This document shows, one piece after another, positions 35,557-43,560 of a stretch of DNA of 64,000 bases. The notes below the pieces were generated by a model. It was given only the letters and a program-made list of their open reading frames with translations. It was not told the DNA's origin and ran no database searches. This stretch comes from Stenotrophomonas maltophilia (GTDB lineage Bacteria; Pseudomonadota; Gammaproteobacteria; Xanthomonadales; Xanthomonadaceae): the NCBI RefSeq assembly GCF_900186865.1, contig NZ_LT906480.1, forward strand, positions 1,072,001 through 1,136,000, read 5' to 3'. Both the position numbers and the translations under genes were made by a program. Position 1 is the first letter of the stretch; every line of letters begins with the position of its first letter.

Positions 35557-35895
35557 TTAGCGAACCTCGATTCCTTCGATGGTGATGGCCTCGCCGTCCG
35601 GCAGGTGGATCCCGGTCACTGCCAGGATCATCACGCCGGGGGCGGGGAGGGAGACGTCGACGTTCTCGACGTGGAGACGCGGTTCCCATCGCGCCAGCGC
35701 GTCGACGGTGGCCGCGATCAGGTCCATGCGCAGCGAGCGGTTGGTCGGCGCATCGATCAGTTCGAATACGCGTGAACCGTATTCGCGGCGCAGTACGCGG
35801 GAGCCAAGGGGCGTGGTGAGAATGTCACGCACGGACTGGTGGAGATGGGCGAGCCCATCCAGTGATTTGCCGGTGTTGGCGTCGATTCCTCGCAT
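35557..35895 (-). CDS. W: Baseplate wedge protein gpW (gp25-like)
   Basis: 112 residues. The T4 gp25 signature EYGSRVFELID is intact near residues 38-48, with the preceding LTTPLGSRVLRR. gp25 nucleates sheath assembly at the baseplate. In the order V-W-J-I-H exactly as in P2. Confidence 0.94.
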   Translation of the reverse strand: MRGIDANTGKSLDGLAHLHQSVRDILTTPLGSRVLRREYGSRVFELIDAPTNRSLRMDLIAATVDALARWEPRLHVENVDVSLPAPGVMILAVTGIHLPDGEAITIEGIEVR

Positions 35896-35928
35896 GGCCT
35901 CTATCGTCGTGGAGTGCGGGTTTTCAGG

Positions 35929-35946
35929 GCATTGCAGGCGTGGCCG
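35929..35946. repeat. 18-bp direct repeat, copy 1
   Basis: GCATTGCAGGCGTGGCCG, identical to 37177-37194. It lies in the 52-bp gap between gpW and gpV. Confidence 0.8.
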
Positions 35947-35947
35947 C

Positions 35948-36538
35948 TCAGGCCTGGGCCGGCGTGGTCGGGGCGGTTGGGCCCTGTGCGGTGTGCTTGT
36001 GTGCCTTCAGGCCGATGGCACCGGCCTTGACCTCGCCCGGTGTGCTGATGTCCTTGCCGGCGCTGATCGCGCCGCTGACATCCAGATCGCCGGTCGCCTT
36101 GATCGAGGGTGTATCGAGCACGATCGATTCGCTGGCGATCACCTGTGCATTCGCGCAGGTGACGATGACCTTGCCGCTGCCGACATGGACGTTGAGCGTG
36201 GTGGTTTCCTGGTCGTACTCGACGCTGCTGCCGTCGGCGAACTCGGTGCGCTGCCGCAGGCGCGAGTCGGCCGGCGGCGGGAAGCGGTCCTGGTACAGGC
36301 TGCCGAGTACCAGCGCCTGGCCGGGGTCGCCATAGGGGCACGCCAGTACGACCTGCTCGCCGGGTTCGGGTGCGCACCAGGTGCGTACGCCCGGTCCCGC
36401 GCCGCGTTCCAGCCAGGGAATCCAGTCGGTGAGCATGCCGTCGGCATCGACGCGAACGCGTCCGTTTGCCTCGTCCAGCTCGCGTACCACACCGATCATC
36501 AGCAGATTGCCGATCAACCGCGCGTGTTCGGCGCTCAT
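35948..36538 (-). CDS. V: Tail spike protein gpV
   Basis: 196 residues. N-terminal OB-type region (GVVRELDEANGRVRVDADGMLTDWIPWL), then a beta-helical part and a C-terminal tip with the HxH motif in KAHKHTAQG (about residue 180). P2 gpV binds an iron ion at its tip through such HxH residues and pierces the outer membrane. It starts 4 bp inside the previous gene. Confidence 0.93.
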   Translation of the reverse strand: MSAEHARLIGNLLMIGVVRELDEANGRVRVDADGMLTDWIPWLERGAGPGVRTWCAPEPGEQVVLACPYGDPGQALVLGSLYQDRFPPPADSRLRQRTEFADGSSVEYDQETTTLNVHVGSGKVIVTCANAQVIASESIVLDTPSIKATGDLDVSGAISAGKDISTPGEVKAGAIGLKAHKHTAQGPTAPTTPAQA

Positions 36539-37089
36539 GGTGCGCGCTCCGGCAATGGCTGGTAGCGGGACTCATGGACGCGGCCGATCTCCGGCGCGAA
36601 GCTGTAGCACGCCTGCGGCACCACGCCGCCAGCGTCGTCCCAGGGGTTGTCGCCCAGCGCGACCGGCAGTGACCACTCGACGATCCAGGTGCGCAGGCCC
36701 GGCTGTGCCGCCGCGGGGTCTTCCGGCAATGCTGCAATCACATCGATCGCACCGCTGGCAACGCCGGGGAAGCGGCCGAGCTGGTGCAGCCAGGTCGCCA
36801 GGGCGAGGGCCGCGTTGCGCAGCTGCAGCGCTGTGGTTGCATCGGTCGCCGGCAGCGCAATGCGCGCTTCGAAGCGTAGCGTGGCCTGCAGCAGGCCACT
36901 GCCATCATTGTTGTCCCTGCTGCGGTCACAGCGGGTCATCGCCAGCAGGCAGGCCGGCAGGGGCATCCCCTCAGCGTTGGCGTCGCGATGGAACTCGACG
37001 CTTGCAAACCCCGGAAAGCGTGCGCGGATAGCGGCTTCGATCGCGGCAATCAGCGGATCGAGCGTGGGAGGGAAGGAATCGTTCGCCAT
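36535..37089 (-). CDS. Phage protein of unknown role (possible tail completion)
   Basis: 184 residues, predicted mixed alpha/beta: LDPLIAAIEAAIRARFPGFASVEF at the start, AALPEDPAAAQPGLRTWIVEWSLP near the end, which resembles small tail-terminator or completion folds (alpha-beta with an antiparallel sheet). P2 places R and S completion genes before V, and this gene occupies that place, overlapping V by 4 bp. Its function is not proven by sequence. Confidence 0.6.
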   Translation of the reverse strand: MANDSFPPTLDPLIAAIEAAIRARFPGFASVEFHRDANAEGMPLPACLLAMTRCDRSRDNNDGSGLLQATLRFEARIALPATDATTALQLRNAALALATWLHQLGRFPGVASGAIDVIAALPEDPAAAQPGLRTWIVEWSLPVALGDNPWDDAGGVVPQACYSFAPEIGRVHESRYQPLPERAP

Positions 37090-37176
37090 GTCAGCTCATG
37101 CAGGGAAGGGAAGAAGGGCGTGGCCCGTGCGGCGCGCGCGGTCTGCAGCCAGTGTTGCCATCACCGCAGTGGGGTG

Positions 37177-37194
37177 GCATTGCAGGCGTGGCCG
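37177..37194. repeat. 18-bp direct repeat, copy 2
   Basis: GCATTGCAGGCGTGGCCG, identical to 35929-35946. Together the copies flank the gpV plus unknown-gene pair. Confidence 0.8.
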
Positions 37195-37206
37195 TATCCG
37201 GCAGGC

Positions 37207-37536
37207 TCAGTGCGTGGGAGTGGCACTGCTGCCGCAGTCGGCGGGTGCTGCCGGCGCGGCGCCATTGATGGTGATGCCGCGCTGGCTGCCGAGGCTGCAC
37301 AGCAGCGCACTCAGCTGGTCGGCCAGCGCGTGGTACTGCTGTGCGACCGCAACGTGATTGCGCAGCAGCGCGTCATCGCTGGCTGCGTGCAGGTCCGGCA
37401 GGCGGGGTGGGGGAAGCAGCTGGGCAGGTGCGATGCTGAGGTCAGCGCGGCAGGGCGTGGCCGGCGTTGGCCTCGCGCCAGATGCGCACGAACTCAGCGT
37501 CAGCGTCGCCGCGATCACGACCAGGAGTCTTGGCAT
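37207..37536 (-). CDS. Rz1: Rz1-like outer-membrane spanin lipoprotein
   Basis: 109 residues. A signal with lipobox LSSC (Cys about residue 17) is followed by a Pro-rich part (PAQLLPPPRLP). It begins inside the Rz frame (overlap 37442-37536) in a different frame, the classic nested Rz/Rz1 arrangement. It completes fusion of the inner and outer membranes in lysis. Confidence 0.85.
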   Translation of the reverse strand: MPRLLVVIAATLTLSSCASGARPTPATPCRADLSIAPAQLLPPPRLPDLHAASDDALLRNHVAVAQQYHALADQLSALLCSLGSQRGITINGAAPAAPADCGSSATPTH

Positions 37537-37819
37537 GGGTCTCGATGTCCCGTTGCAGGGTGTTGAACTGTTCGGTGTGCCGGGCCTGGTGGGCCAGGCG
37601 CTGTGATTCGGCCTGCGCGCCTGCGGCGCTGTTGGCGAGGGCCTGCTGGTTCGCGCGCTGGACTGCATCGGTGCGGGCCTCCTGCTGCGCTGCCCGGGTG
37701 GTGGCAACGGCAAGGTCCGCAGTGCGGTCGCGCAGGGTCCATCCCAGCCAGGCGCAGCTCGCGTGGCTACCGGCAAGGACCAGCAGCCCGATGCCCAACC
37801 TCAGTGCCGCGGGCGTCAC
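37442..37819 (-). CDS. Rz: Rz-like inner-membrane spanin
   Basis: 125 residues from a GTG at 37819. One N-terminal transmembrane helix (LRLGIGLLVLAGSHASCAWLG), followed by a long Ala/Gln/Arg-rich coiled coil, as in lambda-type i-spanins. The GTG overlaps the endolysin stop (GTGA). Confidence 0.82.
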   Translation of the reverse strand: MTPAALRLGIGLLVLAGSHASCAWLGWTLRDRTADLAVATTRAAQQEARTDAVQRANQQALANSAAGAQAESQRLAHQARHTEQFNTLQRDIETHAKTPGRDRGDADAEFVRIWREANAGHALPR

Positions 37820-38301
37820 TGCAGGGCTCCGCCGGCGGCACGGTACGCCGCGCGCAGTGTTTCCAGCGCGTGCTCCTTCTGGCCGTAGCCGGCGCCCGGC
37901 AGCGATGCCCAGATGCGCCGAGCCGCAGTGACGGCGGCATCGAAGCGGCCCAGCCGGATCAACTCGTAGGCACCGCATTGCTTGAGCAGCGCCACGGCCG
38001 CGCGGTCCTGCGAAACCGGGCCGAAGTCAGGCAGGCCCAGTCGCGCGCGCAGGTCATCCCAGGTGCTGCGCAGGAACTGGTAGCGGCCGGCGGCGCTGGA
38101 TTTGATGCCATAGCGTGGCAACGACACCAGCACGCGGGGATGGTCGCGGTAGTCGGTGAACAGCTGGCCACCGACGATGACGTCGTAGCCGCGGTCACGT
38201 GAGCGCTGGCTGGGTATGTCGGTGCCTTCGGATACCGCCAGCATGTCCAGGAATGCGGCGACGCTGGCGCCACCGAGGGCGCTGGCTGCAGCGGCGGTCA
38301 T
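37816..38301 (-). CDS. R: Lambda R-like endolysin (GH104 lytic transglycosylase)
   Basis: 161 residues. Close in layout to lambda gpR: FLDMLAVSEGTD (catalytic Glu about residue 26), GYDVIVGGQLFTDYRDHPR, SSAAGRYQFL and IWASLPGAGYGQKEH. It cleaves peptidoglycan by transglycosylation. No signal sequence, so a holin is needed for release. Confidence 0.93.
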   Translation of the reverse strand: MTAAAASALGGASVAAFLDMLAVSEGTDIPSQRSRDRGYDVIVGGQLFTDYRDHPRVLVSLPRYGIKSSAAGRYQFLRSTWDDLRARLGLPDFGPVSQDRAAVALLKQCGAYELIRLGRFDAAVTAARRIWASLPGAGYGQKEHALETLRAAYRAAGGALQ

Positions 38302-38648
38302 GCGGCGGCCCCCGGCTGCTTGCGCACCAGGTTCAACAGAGCGTCTATCTGTACGCTCTGCTGGGCGATCTGTGCACGCAGGGCGCTGACTTCACCGCGC
38401 AGCTGCCCGATCTCCTCGGCCATTGCCTCGCGCTCGTGCATCAGCCCATCGGCGCGTGTACGTTCGGCCGCGAGCTGTTCCTGAAGGGTGCGCAGGGTGT
38501 TGCTGGTGGCTTCATCGGCGGTGCGGTCGACCTTGGCCGACGACAACCACTGGCGCAGCCACAGCGACACCGCGATCAGCACGCCCGAGGTCCCGCCCAG
38601 GTACTTGGCCCAATCCGGCACGCCGGCCAGCAGGTCGCTCTCGTTCAT
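38298..38648 (-). CDS. Holin candidate / membrane-anchored coiled coil
   Basis: 116 residues with one transmembrane helix (YLGGTSGVLIAVSLWLRQWL, about residues 16-35) and a long coiled coil (about residues 50-110) rich in Gln/Glu/Arg. Directly upstream of the endolysin with a 4-bp overlap, it is the only membrane protein in the cassette beyond Rz, so it is the holin candidate. An alternative is a second spanin-like or regulatory protein; a single-helix holin would be unusual. Confidence 0.55.
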   Translation of the reverse strand: MNESDLLAGVPDWAKYLGGTSGVLIAVSLWLRQWLSSAKVDRTADEATSNTLRTLQEQLAAERTRADGLMHEREAMAEEIGQLRGEVSALRAQIAQQSVQIDALLNLVRKQPGAAA

Positions 38649-39073
38649 GCGCGTGCGTATCCCTTGAGCAGGGCCGGGTGGACAGCCGGTGGCAACGCGG
38701 TGCGCGCACCGCGCAGGGCGCGCTTGATGGTGGTCTGTGAGACGCCGAACTCACGCGCGACATGGTCGCGTGGCATGCCGCTGGCGACCGCGCGGGCAAT
38801 CTGCTCGCGGCGTTCGTGCGCGCCGGCAGCGAAGCAGGATGCCAGGAACAACAGTTCGCCGCCGAAGTGCGCGACCAGCCGCTGGGCGACGTCGTGGCCA
38901 AGGATGTCGATCAGCCGGTGCTGGTCGGGCAGGGTGGAGGGGACGTAGACGATGACGCGGTGACGGCCGGTGGTGCTGGAGGTGGTCGGCGGCCAGGCAC
39001 GCACCAGCGTGAGGGCTGCGGATTCGCCGATGACCTCGGCCAGGGTCTGGATGCTGTCGGGCAGGGCGTTCAT
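38645..39073 (-). CDS. Mor-family transcription activator
   Basis: 142 residues from the ATG at 39073. LAEVIGESAALTLVRAW and HRVIVYVPS followed by a second IG-type unit, then a helix-turn-helix HVAREFGVSQTTIKRAL (about residues 104-120), match the Mor/C activator family of Mu. It overlaps the holin candidate and is first in the tail-lysis operon, with a conserved box just upstream, so it probably turns on the late operon or feeds back on it. Confidence 0.75.
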   Translation of the reverse strand: MNALPDSIQTLAEVIGESAALTLVRAWPPTTSSTTGRHRVIVYVPSTLPDQHRLIDILGHDVAQRLVAHFGGELLFLASCFAAGAHERREQIARAVASGMPRDHVAREFGVSQTTIKRALRGARTALPPAVHPALLKGYARA

Positions 39074-39122
39074 GGAGGATGTCTTCAGTGGCATTGATCT
39101 CCACTGTTGCCATCCCGCATGA

Positions 39123-39149
39123 CTAGGCAACACCTTTCATCTACTTTTA
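39123..39149 (-). promoter_or_regulatory. Tailocin regulatory box, copy 1
   Basis: On the minus strand AAAGTAGATGAAAGGTGTTG followed by CCTAG. It is identical, except one base, to the box at 40933-40957 over 25 bp. It lies about 55 bp upstream of the Mor-type gene. Confidence 0.75.
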
Positions 39150-39378
39150 TATCGGCGCGCTGAAGACGTTCAGTCGTGCGTGAGGAGTGGGGAGGAGCAC
39201 GATACGCCTGCTTGCAGTGGGCCGAATCCGCTTGCTCTGGCCGCTGGTGTTTTCCTGTACATCCGTACTCGTTGTCCTCACCTGGCAGGAACAGAGGCAG
39301 ATCAAGGGGATGGGGCAGGTACAGGGTGAGGACGGCCACCTGCCACACAGCCTCATGCGCCGTGTACTGGCCGGAAAC

Positions 39379-39404
39379 GAAAAAGCCCCGGACGATGCCG
39401 GGGC
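39379..39404 (-). terminator. Rho-independent terminator
   Basis: Minus strand: GCCCCGG... stem GCCCCGG/CCGGGGC with a 6-nt loop, then TTTTT. It ends the gene at 39429-39812 and isolates it from the late operon. Confidence 0.88.
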
Positions 39405-39428
39405 TTCAGGACTGCAGGGGGCGCTGGA

Positions 39429-39812
39429 TCAAAGATCGAACACCAGGTTGCCGCCGGTCTTGCGGGGGATGTACCCGGCGTCGCGCAGCCAGCGTGCCGC
39501 GTTGACCTGGTCCATGCGCTTGACCGGGAAGCGGTTGGCGAACATCAGGAAGCGCGCCACGGTGATCGACTCGCCCTTGCCCTTCAGGGCCGCAAGGGTT
39601 TCGACGAACCATGGCGCGGGCGGCTGCTGGTTGCCCGGGCGGGCCACGGTACGCGCCTGCTGGGCGCTGCCAGCGCCTGCCCGGGCAGTGGCCAGCGTGC
39701 ACAGCGAGATGAAGATCGCATCCAGGCTCACGGTGTCCTTGCTGCCCTTGGGCTGGGACTTGAACAACTCGATGGCCTTCAGGCGCGTCGACGTGAACTG
39801 TTCGACCTCCAT
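39429..39812 (-). CDS. Unknown island protein
   Basis: 127 residues; the ATG at 39812 follows AGAGGA. A helical N-terminus (TSTRLKAIELFKSQ), then AIFISLCTLATARAG and a C-terminal winged-helix-like stretch (ARFLMFANRFPVKRMDQVNAARWLRDAGYI). A DNA-binding or host-interaction protein is possible. It has its own terminator and a box-like site upstream, so it is a separate transcription unit. Not recognised. Confidence 0.6.
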   Translation of the reverse strand: MEVEQFTSTRLKAIELFKSQPKGSKDTVSLDAIFISLCTLATARAGAGSAQQARTVARPGNQQPPAPWFVETLAALKGKGESITVARFLMFANRFPVKRMDQVNAARWLRDAGYIPRKTGGNLVFDL

Positions 39813-39880
39813 GGCGTTTCCTCTTTGCGAAATGGGTTGGGGATGCAGGGTGACGACAGGTGTCGTCGGTGATGGGGGAT

Positions 39881-39898
39881 GACCTTACATCATTTTCG
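39881..39898 (-). promoter_or_regulatory. Tailocin regulatory box, degenerate copy
   Basis: Minus strand AAAATGATGTAAGGTC, resembling the box core (AGTAGATGAAAGGTG). It lies about 70 bp upstream of the start at 39812, similar in spacing to the other copies. Confidence 0.45.
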
Positions 39899-39964
39899 CC
39901 GATGATGGGTCGGGGCATGCGCTGGGTTCGGGGGATGGACCGGATGGCGGGCCGGCATTCCGGA

Positions 39965-40603
39965 TCAGATCACACCGCGCGAAAGCAGCTGGTCCAGCGA
40001 TCTGCGGACCAGATCGGCCGGGGTGCTGTCGTTGTCGACTTCGATGTCGACCAGCTCATGCGGTAGCGGCTGCTCGCTGGCATGAGGGTCGCTGCTGCGA
40101 TGGCCTGGGCGATTGACGCGGATCACGACACCACCACGACGGCGGATCGCGCGGGCCTCATTGGCGAAGCGGACGTCGGGTACCAGCCCGCCCTCGGGCA
40201 GGCGTGCGAACAGCGAGCGTACCCACAGCTCGGGATGGACGCGGTCACGCCCCCACTCGGTACCGGCGGTCTGCATCAGGTGGCGCGGGGTGAGTTCGGC
40301 CAGCCAGTCGATGGCGTCCTCCTTGCGGCTGTCCAGTTCGTGCAGGGAGAGCCCGAGGAGGGAGGCGACCAATTGCCGCAGCGGGGCCGCGAAGCTGTCG
40401 TATGGCAGTGACAACGCCGACGCCAGTCCATTGGCGAGTGTGTCCTTGCCCGAGCGCTTGCTGCCGGCGATGCCGATGTAGAGCGGTACGCGCGCACGCG
40501 GCGCCGGCCGCAGGGCGATGCTGCCCAGTGCAGGGCCGGCACGGAACGCGGCCAGTGTGTCGGCAATCATGCGATGACCGCTGTCGGGGGAGGCGGGAAT
40601 CAT
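39965..40603 (-). CDS. Phage-type deoxynucleoside monophosphate kinase
   Basis: 212 residues (an internal ATG at 40570 is an alternative start). P-loop GSKRSGKDTLANGLA (about residues 47-61), MQTAGTEWGRDRVHPELWVRSL, and LVPDVRFANEARAIRRRGG are the hallmarks of T4 gp1-like dNMP kinases. It phosphorylates dNMPs for phage replication. It sits 41 bp after the small HTH gene, likely in one unit with it. Its presence in an island without capsid genes is odd. Confidence 0.82.
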   Translation of the reverse strand: MIPASPDSGHRMIADTLAAFRAGPALGSIALRPAPRARVPLYIGIAGSKRSGKDTLANGLASALSLPYDSFAAPLRQLVASLLGLSLHELDSRKEDAIDWLAELTPRHLMQTAGTEWGRDRVHPELWVRSLFARLPEGGLVPDVRFANEARAIRRRGGVVIRVNRPGHRSSDPHASEQPLPHELVDIEVDNDSTPADLVRRSLDQLLSRGVI

Positions 40604-40644
40604 GCGGAATCTACTCCTGGAGAAATGCGGCAGGTGCCGGAGGA

Positions 40645-40872
40645 TCAGGAATCGCGACCGACGACGCTGCGGGCGCGGAGGATGCGCTGGGTGATGCGCC
40701 CTCCCCGGGCCGCTGCGGCGATCGGGTCAAAGCACAACATGGCGGTGCGGGTACGCCGGCCGGCAGCAAGGTGGTCGCGGATGGTCCGCTCGGACAGCAC
40801 CGGTACCCGCTGGTGGATCTGCTGCACGGTCAGCTGCTCACCTTCGAAGGCATGCAGTCGGGGACGGGACAT
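40645..40872 (-). CDS. Small putative DNA-binding protein
   Basis: 75 residues. LTVQQIHQRVPVLSERTIRDHLAAG looks like a helix-turn-helix of the type found in small phage regulators, with a basic C-terminal part (RITQRILRARSVVGRD). The conserved box lies about 65 bp upstream of its start. The rest is too short for a family call. Confidence 0.65.
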   Translation of the reverse strand: MSRPRLHAFEGEQLTVQQIHQRVPVLSERTIRDHLAAGRRTRTAMLCFDPIAAAARGGRITQRILRARSVVGRDS

Positions 40873-40932
40873 GGCGGAAGCGCTCCTGGAAGGTGGCGGG
40901 CCGATACCGGCATCTTGCCCCTGTAGAGGCTC

Positions 40933-40957
40933 CTAGTCAACACCTTTCATCTACTTT
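40933..40957 (-). promoter_or_regulatory. Tailocin regulatory box, copy 2
   Basis: Minus strand AAAGTAGATGAAAGGTGTTG then ACTAG. Matches copy 1 over 25 bp. It overlaps the last codons of the gene at 40947-41210 and precedes the 40872 gene. Confidence 0.75.
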
Positions 40958-41210
40958 CAGTATGGTGCGGTTGGGCGGGCGGGCTGGCGATCCACAGCCG
41001 CAATGCCGCCGCTGCCAGACGCTCACGCTCAACCGGGCCGCGTGCGGCCAGGACGCCCTCGAGATACTGTTGGCGGTGCCGGCGCGGACTGACCGCCGTC
41101 CAGCGCCCGTCGGTACCCATGCGCCGGTAGCCGTCCAGTTGCAGCAGGCGACGTGCTTCGCAGTGCTGGCGCCAGTCGTCGCTGCTGCTGTCAACGTCGC
41201 GACGCATCAT
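40947..41210 (-). CDS. DUF7696-like small phage protein
   Basis: 87 residues from the ATG at 41210 (41207 equally possible). DVDSSSDDWRQHCEARRLLQL and the later RHRQQYLEGVLAARGPVERERL fit the small phage family that begins 'sseeWRhxCEAR' with a Arg/Glu-rich helical end. It follows the primase by 13 bp. Role unknown. Confidence 0.6.
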   Translation of the reverse strand: MMRRDVDSSSDDWRQHCEARRLLQLDGYRRMGTDGRWTAVSPRRHRQQYLEGVLAARGPVERERLAAAALRLWIASPPAQPHHTESR

Positions 41211-41223
41211 GGATGCGTGGCAT

Positions 41224-43560
41224 CTAGAACGGGCCTGCCGCATGCTCGGCGAGAGTGCGTCTGCGCTCTGGCATCAGCCAGACCTTGGCGCGTTCCTTGC
41301 CCACCACGCGGGTGCGTACGCCATGGCGTTTGACCACGTAGGCGGCGGCCTCGTTCACCTCGCGACGGTTGGGCCTGTCGATGCCCACCGCGATGACGAT
41401 CTCGGTGGCGCGGTAGTGCGCGCTCCAGTGCTCGGCAGGGAGCGACCAGTCGAAATGACGATCGATCAGTTCGGCGATCGGCGAGATGGGTTCGTGTTCG
41501 CTGTTGGTGGCATTGAGCGCATCCAGTTCCTCGGCACTCAAGTGCCAGGTCTCGCCACTGCAGTACAACGCATGGGCCTCAGCCCAGACCTGCTGCATGT
41601 CGATCCGCGCCGGTTCGCCCAGCGCCACGGCGTGCACGGTCCACCAGCGGGTGTTGCCGGTGGCATCGCGGAGGAAGCGTTCGTCGTTGACACTGGCAAA
41701 CAAGATGGTGCGCCGCGCATAGCGGGATTCGGTGCGCGCGTAGGGGCGACGGATCTCGTCATGGCTGCGCGAGATGAATGATTTCAGTGCCGCGATATCG
41801 GTACGGCGGAAGGTGGCATCGACTTCGCCCAGCTCGACGATCCATCTGGAGATGACCTGCTTGACGCTGTCCCTGTTGGCCGGATCCAGCACCACCCCGT
41901 CGGCGATCAGTTGCAGCTCTACCGGCGCCAGCTGCCGCGCCCAGCGTGTCTTGCCCAGGTTCTGTTTCGAAACGAACGTCAGCACGCCGCGCGCGACCAC
42001 GCCATCGGGCTCAAACGCCGCAGCCACGCCGGAGATCAGCCAGCGTCGCATCAGGACTTCCTTCAGCACGCGGCCGTCGGCCATGTGCGTGGGCTTGGCT
42101 TCCTGCACGGTGTCGAAGAACGCCTGCAGGCGGGACTGACCATCCCACGGCCGTGAGGTGATCCAGCTGGCTACCGGGTTGTAGGGATTGGCTTCGGCCA
42201 CCTGGCACAGGTTGGTCTCGAAGCTGGCGGTGGCCATGCCGGCGCGGTGCATGCAATCCATCACTTCGCCCGCCGCGACCTCCTTGGCGTTGTCCACGGT
42301 CGTCTGCAGCCCAGGAACCAGAATCTCCAGATCCTTGCGGATGACGTTGTAGCGCACGGTCACACCGGTACGACGGCACAGCTCGGCCAGGTTGCGGGCG
42401 GTTGGCAACGGCCGCCCGCGCGCGTTGGTATCGGGAAACGGGGTGAAGGCATCGAATGCGGACAGGTTGCCAGGCACCTGGTAGCGCGCGCTGGCCGATG
42501 ACGGCGCATCGTCCAGTGCCACGTCGTCGCCCCCTGCCGGTGGCATGGGGGGCAACAACTGGGCACGCACGGTGTCCAGCCCCTCGCGCAGATGCAGGTC
42601 GTTGAAGTCGGTAGGGCGGTCATCGTCGCCATGCAGCGTGGCGAACTCGGGCCAGACCACGCGGGCATCGATGTCCGCGGCAGCCTGCGTGGCCAGGGTG
42701 ACGCCAGGGTTGTCCAGCGGCTGCCGCGTCCACTGATCGTTGTCGGCACACAGCACGAATGACGCGTCCGGCATGGCGCCGCGCCAGGCTCGGGCGACCG
42801 CGCCAAGGTTGCCTGCATCCCAGGCCACCACCACGCACCAGCCCGTGGCCTGGTGGATGGATCCGGCGGTGGCATAGCCCTCTGCAATGGCGATCGGTTG
42901 GCCGGTAACCGGCTTGCCGATGACATGGAAGCAGCCCTGCTTGCGGCCACCGGAAAGGAAGTCCTTGTCGCGGCCAAGTGCTGGATCCACGCGGGGAAAG
43001 ATCGCCTGCAACGAGACGATACGGCCCGCGCTGTTCATCACCGGTACCAGCAGGGCGCTGTCGATGTGGCGGAAGACAAGGCCATCGCTGTTGCGCACCG
43101 GCCATGGCGCCACACGCAGGCCATGTGCGTGGATGCCCTTGCGTACGAGATAGGGGTGGTGGGCATCGGCAGGAATGGCACGGTTCCACAGCACGTTGGC
43201 CGCCTTGGCGGCGGCGTCCTCGCGTTCGCGCTGATGCCGTTCGCGCTCGCTGCGGGCCGCCTCGTGGCGTTGCCTGATGGCACGCTGCTCGGCGGCGCTC
43301 AACGCGGTCGGCGATTTCGCGCACCAGGCATGGCGGGTGCCGGTCCGCCAGCTGCCGAACTCGCCGGCCGGCACGTGGTCTCCAAACAACACCGCCCAAC
43401 CATTGCGCGTGCCACGACGGTCGCCTTCCACATGGAAGCGCACCAGCGTGCCATCGGCGTTGAGCGCGTCGCGGCCGCGCGCGTCCGGCACGATGCCGTG
43501 CGCGTGCATGGCCTGCAGGAACGCGGGAACGATGTCCTGCGTGGGATGCGGTGTGTGCAT
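41224..43560 (-). CDS. Phage primase-helicase (TOPRIM plus VapE/VirE P-loop)
   Basis: 778 residues. The N-terminal half is a phage primase: a P4-alpha-like front end, TOPRIM with IAIAEGYATAGSIHQATG (about residue 227) and VLCADNDQ. The C-terminal half has the VirE/VapE ATPase: FVSKQNLGKTRWARQL (Walker A about residue 533) and WIVELGEVDATF (Walker B). Such proteins start replication of phages and satellites. It is retained in an island with no capsid genes, which suggests a decayed prophage or a satellite-like origin. Confidence 0.88.
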   Translation of the reverse strand: MHTPHPTQDIVPAFLQAMHAHGIVPDARGRDALNADGTLVRFHVEGDRRGTRNGWAVLFGDHVPAGEFGSWRTGTRHAWCAKSPTALSAAEQRAIRQRHEAARSERERHQREREDAAAKAANVLWNRAIPADAHHPYLVRKGIHAHGLRVAPWPVRNSDGLVFRHIDSALLVPVMNSAGRIVSLQAIFPRVDPALGRDKDFLSGGRKQGCFHVIGKPVTGQPIAIAEGYATAGSIHQATGWCVVVAWDAGNLGAVARAWRGAMPDASFVLCADNDQWTRQPLDNPGVTLATQAAADIDARVVWPEFATLHGDDDRPTDFNDLHLREGLDTVRAQLLPPMPPAGGDDVALDDAPSSASARYQVPGNLSAFDAFTPFPDTNARGRPLPTARNLAELCRRTGVTVRYNVIRKDLEILVPGLQTTVDNAKEVAAGEVMDCMHRAGMATASFETNLCQVAEANPYNPVASWITSRPWDGQSRLQAFFDTVQEAKPTHMADGRVLKEVLMRRWLISGVAAAFEPDGVVARGVLTFVSKQNLGKTRWARQLAPVELQLIADGVVLDPANRDSVKQVISRWIVELGEVDATFRRTDIAALKSFISRSHDEIRRPYARTESRYARRTILFASVNDERFLRDATGNTRWWTVHAVALGEPARIDMQQVWAEAHALYCSGETWHLSAEELDALNATNSEHEPISPIAELIDRHFDWSLPAEHWSAHYRATEIVIAVGIDRPNRREVNEAAAYVVKRHGVRTRVVGKERAKVWLMPERRRTLAEHAAGPF

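Larger units (their letters stand above)
39074..39428. other. Regulatory gap upstream of the tailocin late operon
   Basis: 355 bp without a convincing gene. It contains the regulatory box at 39123-39149 and the terminator of the next upstream gene (39379-39404). On the minus strand TATAAA (39151-39146) could be a -10 for the late operon. Confidence 0.5.

Noticed and set aside
39134..39428. Short frames in the gap before the Mor-like gene (both strands)
   Set aside because: No start signal, biased composition and overlap with a terminator; no recognisable protein.
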